Shown here: positions 30,510-39,785 of the stretch, one piece after another
How the letters are laid out: each line of letters begins with the position of its first letter
Numbering within the stretch: the stretch's first letter is position 1
Origin: Pirellulales bacterium
GTDB lineage: Bacteria; Planctomycetota; Planctomycetia; Pirellulales; JAEUIK01
DNA: 64,000 nucleotides
Direction of reading: 5' to 3'
Assembly: GCA_019745975.1 (NCBI GenBank)
Contig: JAIESQ010000035.1
Location: 1 to 64,000 of the forward strand
Translations under genes and position numbers: made by a program
The notes under the pieces: model-generated
Databases searched by the model: none
Told to the model about the DNA's origin: nothing
Seen by the model: only the letters and a program-made list of their open reading frames with translations

Positions 30510-31955
30510 TTAGCTCATTTCTCCCGACGCCGCAACGACCTCGTCTCCTGGTGTCTCGATCGCGTCGGGAATGTCGTACGGCTCGATGACGCGCATTGTG
30601 CGCCAGCTCCCCTGCATGAATCGCCCCATATACGTCACCCCTAGGATGCACACCCAAAGCGTCGCCACGCTCCAGCAGCCGACGAGCCCGAAGTCGAAAT
30701 ACGTGAGCCCCACCCAGGGGAGCACAATCGGCACCAGGCACAAGCAGAGCGACGTGAGCAGGATGAATCGCGTGTCGCCGGCCCCTTTCAGTGCGCCGAC
30801 GAAGACAATATTCATTGTGTCGAACAGGCTGTAGGCCGCCACGAAACGCAGCAGAATCGTGACCGCGTCGCTGATGCGGCGAAACTGCGCGGGATCGCTG
30901 TTGGCCTCGTGGGCCAGCAGAAACCAATGGGGCGTCGCCAGGTACAGGACCGACACCGCGGCCATGTAAATCGTTGCCAGCACATAGGCCGACCAGACCC
31001 CGCGCGCGGCTACTTGTGGCCGGTCCTCTCCCAGGTGTTGACCGACCAGCGTGGTGACTGCCAGTCCGAAGCCCAGCATCGGTACGAACGCCAAGGCGTT
31101 GATCGTAAACGCCAGGTTCGTCGCCGCGTGCTCGTCGGGCCCTAGCCAGCCGACCACCATCAAGAAGCCCGTGAAGCCCGACACTTCGAGCAGCATCTGA
31201 ATTCCGGCCGGGTAGCCGAAGCGAAACAACCGCCGCAGTAGAGGCAGGTCGATTCGGCACCCCCGCACCGTTCCATAACGCTCGCGGTTCGCCGGGGCCA
31301 AAAACAGCACGAAATAGGTGATCGTGCGCAGCCACAGGCTGACGACCGTCGCCCAAGCGGCGCCGGCGATGCCCGCCTCGGGGAATCCCCAATGCCCGAA
31401 TATCCAGGCGTAATCGAGGACGATGTTCGCCAGCGCGGCCAGTGAATCGACGACCATCACCGTGCGGACATGCCCGCGCCCAGTAAAGAAGCTCGACAAC
31501 GCGGCGGAGATGACCAGTCCGCCACCGCCGCAGCAGAGCACCTGGTAATAGGTCACTTCGTACTGGCGCACGCTCGGCGCATGGCCAACGACCTCGAACA
31601 AAAATGGCGCCAGCGGTATCGTCGCCAGCAAGATCGGCGCCGAGACGAAACCGAGGGCTACCCCTTGCCAGACCGCCAGTCCGATCCGATGGTGCCGTCC
31701 CGCGCCGTAGTACTGCGCCACGAACGTGTTGACGTAGGCTGCCACGCCCAGAAAGAAGCACTCGATCGTAAAGCTGAGCATGCCGGCAGGCAGGGCCGCC
31801 GCCACGGCATCGGCCGAGTACCAGAACAGGAACACCCGGTCGATGAAGTGCATGATCGTCCACGACGATGTGGAGACCACCAGCGGAATCGCCAGCGACA
31901 GCACTTCGCGCCCGCCGCCAGGGGTGTGCCACCATTGTTTCAACGCGGGGCGCAT
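30510..31955 (-). CDS. MATE family efflux transporter
   Basis: About 12 hydrophobic helices; IPLVVSTSSWTIMHFIDRVFLFWYS...VNTFVAQYYGAG; second half VGQHLGEDRP. Confidence 0.88.
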   Translation of the reverse strand: MRPALKQWWHTPGGGREVLSLAIPLVVSTSSWTIMHFIDRVFLFWYSADAVAAALPAGMLSFTIECFFLGVAAYVNTFVAQYYGAGRHHRIGLAVWQGVALGFVSAPILLATIPLAPFLFEVVGHAPSVRQYEVTYYQVLCCGGGGLVISAALSSFFTGRGHVRTVMVVDSLAALANIVLDYAWIFGHWGFPEAGIAGAAWATVVSLWLRTITYFVLFLAPANRERYGTVRGCRIDLPLLRRLFRFGYPAGIQMLLEVSGFTGFLMVVGWLGPDEHAATNLAFTINALAFVPMLGFGLAVTTLVGQHLGEDRPQVAARGVWSAYVLATIYMAAVSVLYLATPHWFLLAHEANSDPAQFRRISDAVTILLRFVAAYSLFDTMNIVFVGALKGAGDTRFILLTSLCLCLVPIVLPWVGLTYFDFGLVGCWSVATLWVCILGVTYMGRFMQGSWRTMRVIEPYDIPDAIETPGDEVVAASGEMS

Positions 31956-32234
31956 GTAATCTCCATCCCAGGGGCGGCAAGGTCGCGGCACCGGCTAGAT
32001 TGAAGCAACTGGCAATCGTTTTGACCATGCCGCTGGCGGGGACACTCGGGCTTCGCTGGTGGGCGCCAAGAGCCCGGTCGGAGTGCCTTCGGGCGCACCC
32101 CTGGCGCAAGCGTTCCCGCCAAGACACGCCAGGCAGCACCCAGGTTCGGGGAGAAGCTCCCGATAAGTTCGGCTAGAATAGCATGCTGAGGATTCTGAGA
32201 GTTCCCAGGGCGATTTGCCTGGAGATGCCGACCA

Positions 32235-32795
32235 ATGCTCGAACGCCCGAGCTTGCTGATGACCGCCGACGAGCTGTGGAACCTGCCGCACGAGCAGCAG
32301 AAGATGTGCGAGCTGGTGCGGGGAGAGCTGCGCATGATGACTCCGGCCGGCGCCCGCCATGGTGACATTGTGAACAACCTGGCATACGAGCTCACCTCCT
32401 TCGTTAAGCGTGGCCGATTGGGCAAGGTGTTTAGCGCCGATACCGGATACCGAATTGCCAGCGATCCCGACACTGTCGTGGCGCCCGACGTATCGTTCGT
32501 GCGGCGCGAAGAGATTCCCGCCGAGGGCTTGCCCGTGCGGTTCTGGAACCAGGCGCCGACCTTGGCGGCCGAGGTGATTTCGCCTTCCGACACGGCCCCG
32601 GCCGTGCGCCAGCGCGCCCAGATGCTATTGGAAGCTGGCACGCTCGTCGTCTGGATCGTCGAACCGGATTCCAAATCGATCGAAGTGCATCGCCTCGGGC
32701 AAAGCGTAGTGAAGATCGAGGTGCGCGATCGCTTGAGCGAAGACGATGTGCTGCCGGGCTTCTCGTGTCGCGTGGCCGAGCTGTTCGGCGGCTGA
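32235..32795 (+). CDS. Uma2 family (DUF820) restriction-endonuclease-fold protein
   Basis: HGDIVNNLAYELTSFVKRGRLGKVFSADTGYRIASDPDTVVAPDVSFV...LAAEVISPSDT...LVVWIVEPDSKSIEVH. Confidence 0.88.
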   Translation: MLERPSLLMTADELWNLPHEQQKMCELVRGELRMMTPAGARHGDIVNNLAYELTSFVKRGRLGKVFSADTGYRIASDPDTVVAPDVSFVRREEIPAEGLPVRFWNQAPTLAAEVISPSDTAPAVRQRAQMLLEAGTLVVWIVEPDSKSIEVHRLGQSVVKIEVRDRLSEDDVLPGFSCRVAELFGG

Positions 32796-32900
32796 ACGAA
32801 CCAGGCCGGCGCGATCGTCGTCGTTGTATCTTGGTGGACGATGTCAGCTCCAGACGAATCACACACGACTTAAATCCCACGGTAAAGAGGAGTACTCAGC

Positions 32901-33203
32901 ATGCCATCGCTTGCCATTACTGTTCCACATGGCCTCGATCAGCGCGAGGCCGCCGAACGGCTCAAGCGTCTGATTGAGGACGCCAAGGCGCAATACGGAA
33001 TGCACCTCTCCGAGTTGCACGAAGAGTGGGTCGAACACACGGGCAGCTTCCGCGTCGGCGCGATGGGGTTCAAAAGCACCGGCACCGTCGAAGTTCGCGC
33101 CACCGAAGTCCACATCCAAGGGAGCTTGCCGCTGGCGGCGATCATGTTCCGCGGCAGAATCGAAGAGACGATCCGCCAGCAGGTCGAGCGGCGTCTGACG
33201 TAG
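32901..33203 (+). CDS. Polyhydroxyalkanoic acid system family protein
   Basis: MPSLAITVPHGLDQREAAERLKRLIED...GFKSTGTVEVRATEVHIQGSLPLAA. Confidence 0.7.
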   Translation: MPSLAITVPHGLDQREAAERLKRLIEDAKAQYGMHLSELHEEWVEHTGSFRVGAMGFKSTGTVEVRATEVHIQGSLPLAAIMFRGRIEETIRQQVERRLT

Positions 33204-33257
33204 CACATGTCGGTCGGCCGCTGGCGCCCCCCTCCCAGAATAAGATTGTCCGGGAAT

Positions 33258-33385
33258 TTGCGTCCTAACCGTCCTAAGCGGCTGTCAAAAGTAGTTAAGT
33301 CTTTTCTCAGACACGAGTTATTTTAGGACGCAAAATCCTGGACCGTTGCGTCCTCGATCGTCCTAAGCGAGGTTTTGCGTCCTAA
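33258..33385. repeat. Cluster of TTGCGTCCTAA-type direct and inverted repeats
   Basis: 33258-33280 TTGCGTCCTAACCGTCCTAAGCG; 33323-33335 TTAGGACGCAAAA; 33346-33369 TTGCGTCCTCGATCGTCCTAAGCG; 33373-33385 TTTTGCGTCCTAA. Confidence 0.8.
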
Positions 33386-33561
33386 GAGGGTTTTCACCGC
33401 AGAGCGGCTGTGTTGGCCATTCGTGTTCGGGCATGGCACCCGTGCGTACGGCGATCCGCAGCCGTTCGCGGTGTCGGCTCATTTCATCCTAGCAACCGGT
33501 GGCTATCTGTAAACCATTATTGTGAACATATTTATGATCTTTTATGACGACCTAGGTCTCT

Positions 33562-33725
33562 GGGTGCCACTGCTGGCTTGTCCAGCAGTGTCCGAAGGAT
33601 CGCAAAGCGTGTCGTGAGCGGCCCCGGCAGGGCCGGCTTGGGAAAGAAAGGAATGAGATTCGCGCGGTCATTGGACCCAGGCCTGACGGCCTGGGCTGGT
33701 GTGAAGCGGCCCTGCAGGCCGCCAG
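33562..33725. repeat. Run of palindromic repeats, starting with family A (GGGTGCCACTGCTGGCTTGTCCAGCAGTG)
   Basis: 33562-33590 family A; then CCCAGGCC-TGAC-GGCCTGGG and GCGGCC-CTGCA-GGCCGC hairpins. Confidence 0.7.
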
Positions 33726-33972
33726 TTCAGGGGTACGATTCACGCACCGTAGAATTCCCTCGCTGGCGCGTCGGGTTAGTGTTCTATCGCAGCGTGGCGG
33801 CCGGCTTGGCCAAGATCGTCAGGGGCGTCATGATGACGGCCGGAGGTCGCGCCGTGCGATGCAAATGAGAGCCTTCCTCGCAACCTCGAGGACAGTCTTG
33901 GAATTGAACCCCGCCCCCTTTGGATTCTCACGCATTACCGAGCCCACGACGGAACAATCTCAGCAAGTCGAC

Positions 33973-34944
33973 TTACCGCTTCCTGAACCGCATCTGCAGC
34001 AGGCACAGTACGCAGCAACCGATCGCAGCCATGACGCCGGTGCTGGGCTCGGGGATGACCGCGGCTACCCGGAATCCAACGTACGCGAGTTCAAATGCCG
34101 GAGTCGAGCCCCCCCTGAAGGTGGAAAGAAGATCATCGGAAGTCGAAATCAAAAAAGCCCCACCGCGCACGCCACGATCAAAGCGGCCGATCAACGCCTC
34201 ATTCCATTGCCAAATATTCCCTGCCATGTCATATGCACCATATGGGCTCGTTGTCCCTGTGTAAGCGCCTACGTCGGTTGGCTGATTTGGTCCGCTTGGA
34301 TTGTAAAAGTTGGCGGAGTTCGGACTGGACGTCGGGCCTGTCGCAGTGGGGGCCGAGTTGCTGCTCGTCGGATAACGAAAGTAAAGCTTCGTCGACGGAT
34401 CGTAATAGGCCGCCTTGTACCACTCGTTTTCGCTTGGCAGAAACACGACTGCATTTGCACTGCGCGCAATGGTGTACGAATTGCTCGGGGTCGGCGTTCC
34501 GCCCAGCAGCACATAGGCGCCCGTCTCCGTGCTTCCCGGAATCTGGCCGTTGTTAATCCAATTGGCAAAACGCAAGGCGCTGTACCAGGTGATATAGTTT
34601 GTAGGATATTTTTCAGCGCCAGCTGTCACGCTGTACTTACTGCCGTTTGCGGCTCCAGCGTCGAACTGAATGTTCCCAAAGTTCGAGATACTCATCTTAA
34701 GGTTATAGAGCCCAAGCTTGTTGGCGCCGGTGGGATCGTTGGAGTTGAGAAAGTCCGCGTATTGGCTCATCGTCACATCATATTTGGCGATCCGATACGA
34801 TTGGTTGACTTGGCCGAACCCTGTTAGCGGATCAGGTGCGTTTCCCGACTCGCCAACCGTCACCCAATCAATCGTAACGGCCGATGCGAATTGCGGCGCG
34901 CAGAGCAGCGCGCCAAGTAGAACAAGCGGAAGTACACGGTTCAT
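33973..34944 (-). CDS. SUMF1/formylglycine-generating-enzyme-fold protein with PEP-CTERM anchor
   Basis: Signal peptide; YDVTMSQYADFLN, LPSENEWYKAAYYD, YGAYDMAGNIWQWNE, VRGGAF, VGFRVA; C-terminal VIPEPSTGVMAAIGCCVLCLLQMRFRKR. Confidence 0.88.
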   Translation of the reverse strand: MNRVLPLVLLGALLCAPQFASAVTIDWVTVGESGNAPDPLTGFGQVNQSYRIAKYDVTMSQYADFLNSNDPTGANKLGLYNLKMSISNFGNIQFDAGAANGSKYSVTAGAEKYPTNYITWYSALRFANWINNGQIPGSTETGAYVLLGGTPTPSNSYTIARSANAVVFLPSENEWYKAAYYDPSTKLYFRYPTSSNSAPTATGPTSSPNSANFYNPSGPNQPTDVGAYTGTTSPYGAYDMAGNIWQWNEALIGRFDRGVRGGAFLISTSDDLLSTFRGGSTPAFELAYVGFRVAAVIPEPSTGVMAAIGCCVLCLLQMRFRKR

Positions 34945-35150
34945 TAGACAGAAACCCCCAACTGAGAAACCAAATGGACAAACTGACCGAACGGTCACGA
35001 TGTGATCGGTTTTCTCAGTAGCGGCTTCTTTGCCTAGCGAACCTTGCTGCGATGGCCCCGGAGAGATGCTCCTAGGATAAACGCGACCGGGCGCAGGTCA
35101 AGGGAATTCGACTTATAGCGCGGCCGCCCGGCCGCGGTCTGGCACGGCGC

Positions 35151-36719
35151 TTACGGCATGGCGGTGGAGCCGTGGCGGGCGTCGGTGCGCACGCCGCGGG
35201 CGACTTCGCGCGGCGACGCGCCGGCCGGCGACTGATCGCGCACCACGCGCACTTTGCGCGCCGGTGACAGCGTAGCCGGTGATAGTGGCGCCGCCTCCCA
35301 AGCCGCGCGATAGCTCTCAAGATCGGCCAGCGCCACCGCCGCGCTCTGGTAACGAGCGCGTGGATCGGGCTGCATCAAGCGCTCGACGATCGGCCCCAGC
35401 GGTGGCTGCAAGTCGGGCGCACGGTCGGCCAGCCGGCGCGTGTGGCCGTTGGCTACTTTCGCCATCAGTTCCGCCGGGCTCGACGCCTCGTACGGCACTT
35501 CGCCCGACAAAAGGTAAAAGAACGTTGCGCCCAGGCTGAACAAGTCGCTACGGGCGTCGAGCAGCTCGCCTCGTGCCTGCTCGGGGGCCATGTACATGGG
35601 AGTGCCGCGGACGCGCCCGTCGGGGCCCAACACGTACGCCAACCGCCACAACTGGCTCAGCCCGAGATCGCCGACCTTGAGGTTCTGGCGGGCGTCGAGC
35701 AGCAGGTTGTGGGGCTTGATGTCGCAGTGAATCATCCCCAAGTCTTCGTGAATGCGGCGCAGGGCTTCGAGCGCGTCGCGCAGCCAGCGGCAGGCCTGGC
35801 CCAGCGAGGGGGTGCCGTAGCGTTCCACCCAATTCGAGAGGTCGCCGCCGGGGAGATATTCCAGCGCGATCCAGCAACGGTCGTCGGTCACGCCAGCCGC
35901 GTAGACGTGGACCAATTGCGAAATGTGCTGGGCCTGCGCCAACAGCCGCGCTTCACGCTGGAAGCTCTCGAGGAAGCCGTCGCGCGCGGCGCACTCCTCG
36001 CGCAGCAGCTTGACCGCCACGAGACGATCGAGATCGAGCTGTCGCGCCAGGTAGACCACGCCCATGCCGCCGTCGGCCAATGGGCGCAACAGTTCGAAGC
36101 GGCCCTCGAGCTTCGTGCCGACGAGCTCGTCCTGGCCGAGCGCTTGTTGATGCGCTTTGGGAAGATCGCCGCGCACCAGGTGGAAGTAGGCCGCGTGCAG
36201 ACGGGTGTTCAGGTCGTCGCAGAGCTTCTGGGCGGAACAGCGCGGATCGCCCCCCGACGCGCGGAACACCATCACGAACTTGTTCTCGACTTCGAATTGC
36301 GGCGGGCTGCCGACCTTGGTGCTCGAATCGCCTTCGCTGTCGTAGGTGACGACGTCCAACTGCCGGATCATCAGCCCCAGCGAGGCCAGTGCGATCGAAA
36401 TGCAGGCGCTCACGCCCACCAGGTCGACGCCGGCCACGAGGATGTCGACCTCGGCGTCGTTGGGCGCGCGTTGCACTTCGGCGCGCACCAGGCGCGAATC
36501 GCTCAACTGCGCGAGACTCGACACGTGATCGGCGATCTGCCGGGCGGAAAAATCGCTGAGATAGCGGCGCGGATCGCGGACGCGACGAAAGTGCTCGATG
36601 ACGCCGTGCGTGTCGAGATGACGGCAACAGTCGAGCACGCCCTGCACGACGTGCAGCTCAACGGCGGCGCCACGTTCTTCGATCTCCAGGACGACCTGTT
36701 CAAGGACGCTCATGCCCAC
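35151..36719 (-). CDS. Serine/threonine protein kinase with about 200-aa N-terminal region (ACT-like segment)
   Basis: LADGGMGVVYLARQ, AVKLL, MIHCDIKPHNLLLD, KVGDLGLS, GTPMYMAPEQ; N-terminus VDILVAGVDLVGVSACISIALASLGLMIRQLDVVTYDSE. Confidence 0.88.
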   Translation of the reverse strand: MGMSVLEQVVLEIEERGAAVELHVVQGVLDCCRHLDTHGVIEHFRRVRDPRRYLSDFSARQIADHVSSLAQLSDSRLVRAEVQRAPNDAEVDILVAGVDLVGVSACISIALASLGLMIRQLDVVTYDSEGDSSTKVGSPPQFEVENKFVMVFRASGGDPRCSAQKLCDDLNTRLHAAYFHLVRGDLPKAHQQALGQDELVGTKLEGRFELLRPLADGGMGVVYLARQLDLDRLVAVKLLREECAARDGFLESFQREARLLAQAQHISQLVHVYAAGVTDDRCWIALEYLPGGDLSNWVERYGTPSLGQACRWLRDALEALRRIHEDLGMIHCDIKPHNLLLDARQNLKVGDLGLSQLWRLAYVLGPDGRVRGTPMYMAPEQARGELLDARSDLFSLGATFFYLLSGEVPYEASSPAELMAKVANGHTRRLADRAPDLQPPLGPIVERLMQPDPRARYQSAAVALADLESYRAAWEAAPLSPATLSPARKVRVVRDQSPAGASPREVARGVRTDARHGSTAMP

Positions 36720-36895
36720 GATTCCCTGCGAGAAAAGGCCTGCTGCCCGTGACTGTCGCGCGGCGTGGCGACGGCCGCGCGTGGCGCCATTCTAACTGGT
36801 GGGGGGAAGCCGAGACAATTTGACGCCGGCAGCGTGGTTGGGGTTCACGGGCGAGGCCAATTCTTTCGCCGGCGGCAATCTGTAGCCGCCGCAAT

Positions 36896-36949
36896 CTGTA
36901 GCCGGCCTCATCGAGGCCGGTGGTCCGGGTTCACTGAACCCGGCTACAG
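36896..36949. repeat. Family B double-hairpin repeat (CTGTAGCCGG...CCGGCTACAG); supplies the stop codon of the pyrophosphorylase gene
   Basis: 10-bp outer inverted repeat enclosing CCGGCCTC-AT-GAGGCCGG-type and CCGGGTTCA-C-TGAACCCGG hairpins. Confidence 0.85.
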
Positions 36950-38386
36950 TCGGCGAAGATAGACCGGCTGGTTGATCGGCTGGGCGGACGCCGGGCCCAG
37001 CTTGCGGCGGATGTCGGCCGCTTGGGCGCGCACGTCCGCGGCATCGAGGGCCAAGAGCGGGCTGATCTCGACCGGCGTGCCAGGCGCGACCTGCAGGCCG
37101 GCCTCGCGCAGCCAACTGGCGTAAAGCTCCGACATTTGGGCTTGCACGCTTTCGGGCGTGTCGCGCGGCTCGCCTGGGGTGTTCTTCAAGGGGGCGAAGG
37201 CCAACTGTTCGTCAACTTCGACGACCAGCGCGGTTTCGGCCGACGGCAGCAGATCGAAGATGAACCGCTCGAATTTGAGCGCGTTGGGTTGGCCTGGCTC
37301 GACGAGTTTGCCTGCCTGGTCGACGAACGGGACTTTCTTGTGCGCTCGGTGGAACGGGAGCCGCTCGGCGTCGACCTCCATGCGCACGAGGAACGCGACG
37401 TCGAAGGCGTGCACCGCGGTGCTGCCGGCCCAGAAGACGAGCGCGCCATCGGCAGCGCGGCGGGCGATCAGCTCGTCGCCGAGCGTGTTGAATTCACTGT
37501 ATTCGCAGATCTCCAGGCGGCTGTCGATCGACAGAATATTGCCGACTTTGTCGCGCGGCGCGCGTTTGGCCACGGCCTGCGTCACGAGATCAGCAGCGGC
37601 CAATCTCTGGTAGCCGAGGAATTCGGCGTCGCACACGGAGACCAGCGGATTGTCGACCTGCATGTAGAAGAGCTGCTCGATGCCGCGGCCGCGCAGCTCG
37701 GTCAGGCCGCCGGTGCGCTCGAGCGCTGCGAGCATGCCGCCGTGCCCGTCGGGCGAGAGGGCGATCTCGCCAGGGGCGGCGAGCAAGACGCGGCCGGTTG
37801 CCGCGTCGATGGCGGGCATCGTCCCCTGGCAGAAGACGAACAGGTCTTCGGCCGGCAAGCCGAACCGTCTGACATGATCGAGGTATTCGACTGTCTCTTG
37901 ATGGGTGGCGGGGCTGGTCATCAGGAACAACGGGATCGCTGCCCCATAGCGCCGCCGCACGGCCAGCAGTTTCTCGAACAGAATCTGAAAGAGCGAAGCG
38001 CCTGAGACCGGCCCGATCGGGTACATTCCCTTGGCGTGCTCGAAGCCGAGGCGGGTGCCTTGTCCGCCGGCGACCAACAGCGCGGCGACGCGGCCGGCGC
38101 GGAGTGCTTGTTGGCCGGCGGCGCGCGCGTCGGCGGCTGAGATGCGATTGGCGCCATGCAAACGAATGGCCGGCGGCGGTGCGGCGCGGGCGAGCCGGGT
38201 TGCCCAATCGACCGTGATGTCGTCGCCGCGCGCCAGTCGCTCGAGTAGCGGAAAGTCGATTTCGTTGATCTGGTCGGCGAGTCGGCGGCGCCGGTCGGCC
38301 GAGAGTTGATCCCAGCCGGCCAGCAGATGTTCTTGATCGTGCGCGCGCAGCAGGCGCGCGAGTTCGCTCGGGTCAGGCTCGGTCAT
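36944..38386 (-). CDS. UDPGP-type uridylyltransferase (UDP-GlcNAc/UDP-glucose pyrophosphorylase family)
   Basis: VAALLVAGGQGTRLGFEHAKGMYPIGPVSGASLFQ, SPDGHGGMLAALERTG, MQVDNPLV. Confidence 0.92.
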   Translation of the reverse strand: MTEPDPSELARLLRAHDQEHLLAGWDQLSADRRRRLADQINEIDFPLLERLARGDDITVDWATRLARAAPPPAIRLHGANRISAADARAAGQQALRAGRVAALLVAGGQGTRLGFEHAKGMYPIGPVSGASLFQILFEKLLAVRRRYGAAIPLFLMTSPATHQETVEYLDHVRRFGLPAEDLFVFCQGTMPAIDAATGRVLLAAPGEIALSPDGHGGMLAALERTGGLTELRGRGIEQLFYMQVDNPLVSVCDAEFLGYQRLAAADLVTQAVAKRAPRDKVGNILSIDSRLEICEYSEFNTLGDELIARRAADGALVFWAGSTAVHAFDVAFLVRMEVDAERLPFHRAHKKVPFVDQAGKLVEPGQPNALKFERFIFDLLPSAETALVVEVDEQLAFAPLKNTPGEPRDTPESVQAQMSELYASWLREAGLQVAPGTPVEISPLLALDAADVRAQAADIRRKLGPASAQPINQPVYLRRL

Positions 38387-38460
38387 GCTGGTTCGATGCT
38401 TGGACACAGTCGCAACACTAGTGAACGTCGCGATGCAAGCCGACCGACCAGTGTGCCAGA

Positions 38461-38572
38461 AGAACTGCAAAGTCAAAATGCGAGGGGGACAGGTACATGT
38501 TTTCGGCCGACGTGAGTTGGCGAGGAATGCAGGTGAGCCGAAAAATGTACCAGTCCCCGACTTTGCAGTTCT
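38461..38572. repeat. Family C long inverted repeat (112 bp)
   Basis: AGAACTGCAAAGTC ... GACTTTGCAGTTCT (14/14) enclosing GGGGACAGGTACATGTTTTCGG ... CCGAAAAATGTACCAGTCCCC. Confidence 0.85.
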
Positions 38573-38621
38573 CTAGCCTAGCCTGTCGCGGCCGTCGACT
38601 TCGAAATTCTACGTCAGCACT

Positions 38622-39428
38622 CTACGTCAGCGGGAGCCGCAGGCCGTCGTAGGCCAACTGCATGCCCAGCGGCAGGGCGGCATTGGTGGCCACATGCTCC
38701 AATTCATGCGACATATGCGTGAAGTAGGTCTGCCGGGCGCCGATCTGCTGCGCCGTGGCGATCGATTCTTCGAGATGGAAATGCGTGGGGTGCGAACGGT
38801 GCCGCAGGGCATCGAGAATCAGCACGTTGAGACCGGACAAGAGCGACCAGCTTTCCTCAGGAATGCGATTCGTGTCGGTGCAGTAGGCGACGTCGCCGAC
38901 GCGAAAGCCGAGGATGTCGAGTCGGCCGTGCCCCAGCCGGATTGGCGTGACTTGGGCGCCGAGCACTTCGAAGGGGTCGAGTCCGATCGGGTGGAACTCG
39001 ACTTGCGGCACACCGCCGGCGGCGATCGAGGCCAGCGCCGGATCGAAGGCGTAGTCGAACGTGCGACGGATGCGCTCCTCGACGTTTGGCTCGCAATACA
39101 GCGGCAGTGGGCGCCCCAAGTAATAAGGAAACAGCCGCAGGTCGTCGAAGCCAAACAAGTGGTCGGCGTGAGCGTGCGTGAAGAGGACCGCGTGCACGAT
39201 CCCCAGCCGCTCGCGAAGCATTTGCGCGTGCAGGTCGGGCGGGGTGTCGATGAGCAGGTTTCCCTCGGGGAGCCCCAGGGCGACACTGGTGCGCGTGCGG
39301 CGGTTGTGCGGGTTATCGCTGGCGCAGGTGGGGCAGTCGCAACCGATGACCGGCACGCCCATCGAGGTGCCGGTCCCCAAGAAGAGAAGCTGGCCGGCAA
39401 TGTCGGTTGATTGTGGGATGCGGGTCAC
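38622..39428 (-). CDS. MBL-fold metallohydrolase (PhnP-like)
   Basis: LFLGTGTSMGVPVIGCDCPTC, DTPPDLHAQML, LFTHAHADHLFGFDDLR. Confidence 0.9.
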   Translation of the reverse strand: MTRIPQSTDIAGQLLFLGTGTSMGVPVIGCDCPTCASDNPHNRRTRTSVALGLPEGNLLIDTPPDLHAQMLRERLGIVHAVLFTHAHADHLFGFDDLRLFPYYLGRPLPLYCEPNVEERIRRTFDYAFDPALASIAAGGVPQVEFHPIGLDPFEVLGAQVTPIRLGHGRLDILGFRVGDVAYCTDTNRIPEESWSLLSGLNVLILDALRHRSHPTHFHLEESIATAQQIGARQTYFTHMSHELEHVATNAALPLGMQLAYDGLRLPLT

Positions 39429-39651
39429 GGGGCGCGATGCCTGGCGCTAGCGAGTAGAGGTCGGCTGGCGTCGTGAGAGTCGCAGATTCGCGCTTGGGGG
39501 ACAAGGCTCCGCGCGTAGCACAATTCTATGTGGCAGGGCTGGCGTGGCATTTTTGTAGGCTGCGTCGAGCCGTCATCGAATTGGGCCGGCAACTCCGGCG
39601 GTGGCGGTTCGCGGTCCTGGACCAAGGGCCCGCGGCGCCGAACAATCCTTA

Positions 39652-39680
39652 TTGACCCTCCGTAGTAAACGGCGTAGATT
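39652..39680 (+). promoter_or_regulatory. Candidate sigma70 promoter for secA (TTGACC-N17-TAGATT)
   Basis: Direct reading; about 105 bp upstream of the secA ATG. Confidence 0.45.
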
Positions 39681-39785
39681 ACGCGACACGCACGGACTGC
39701 GCGCACAGAACTCTCAACCTGCCAGCAACTTGCGCCGCCGCGCACTCTCTCCGGCAACCGATTCTCGAGCCAGGCAAGCCGCGCC

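Noticed and set aside
30415-32139. 574-aa minus-strand ORF overlapping the MATE gene in another frame
   Set aside because: Arg/Gly-rich translation without hydrophobic pattern; the 30510-31955 frame encodes the transporter.
35442-36752. 436-aa plus-strand ORF opposite the Ser/Thr kinase
   Set aside because: Antisense shadow of a well-supported kinase frame.
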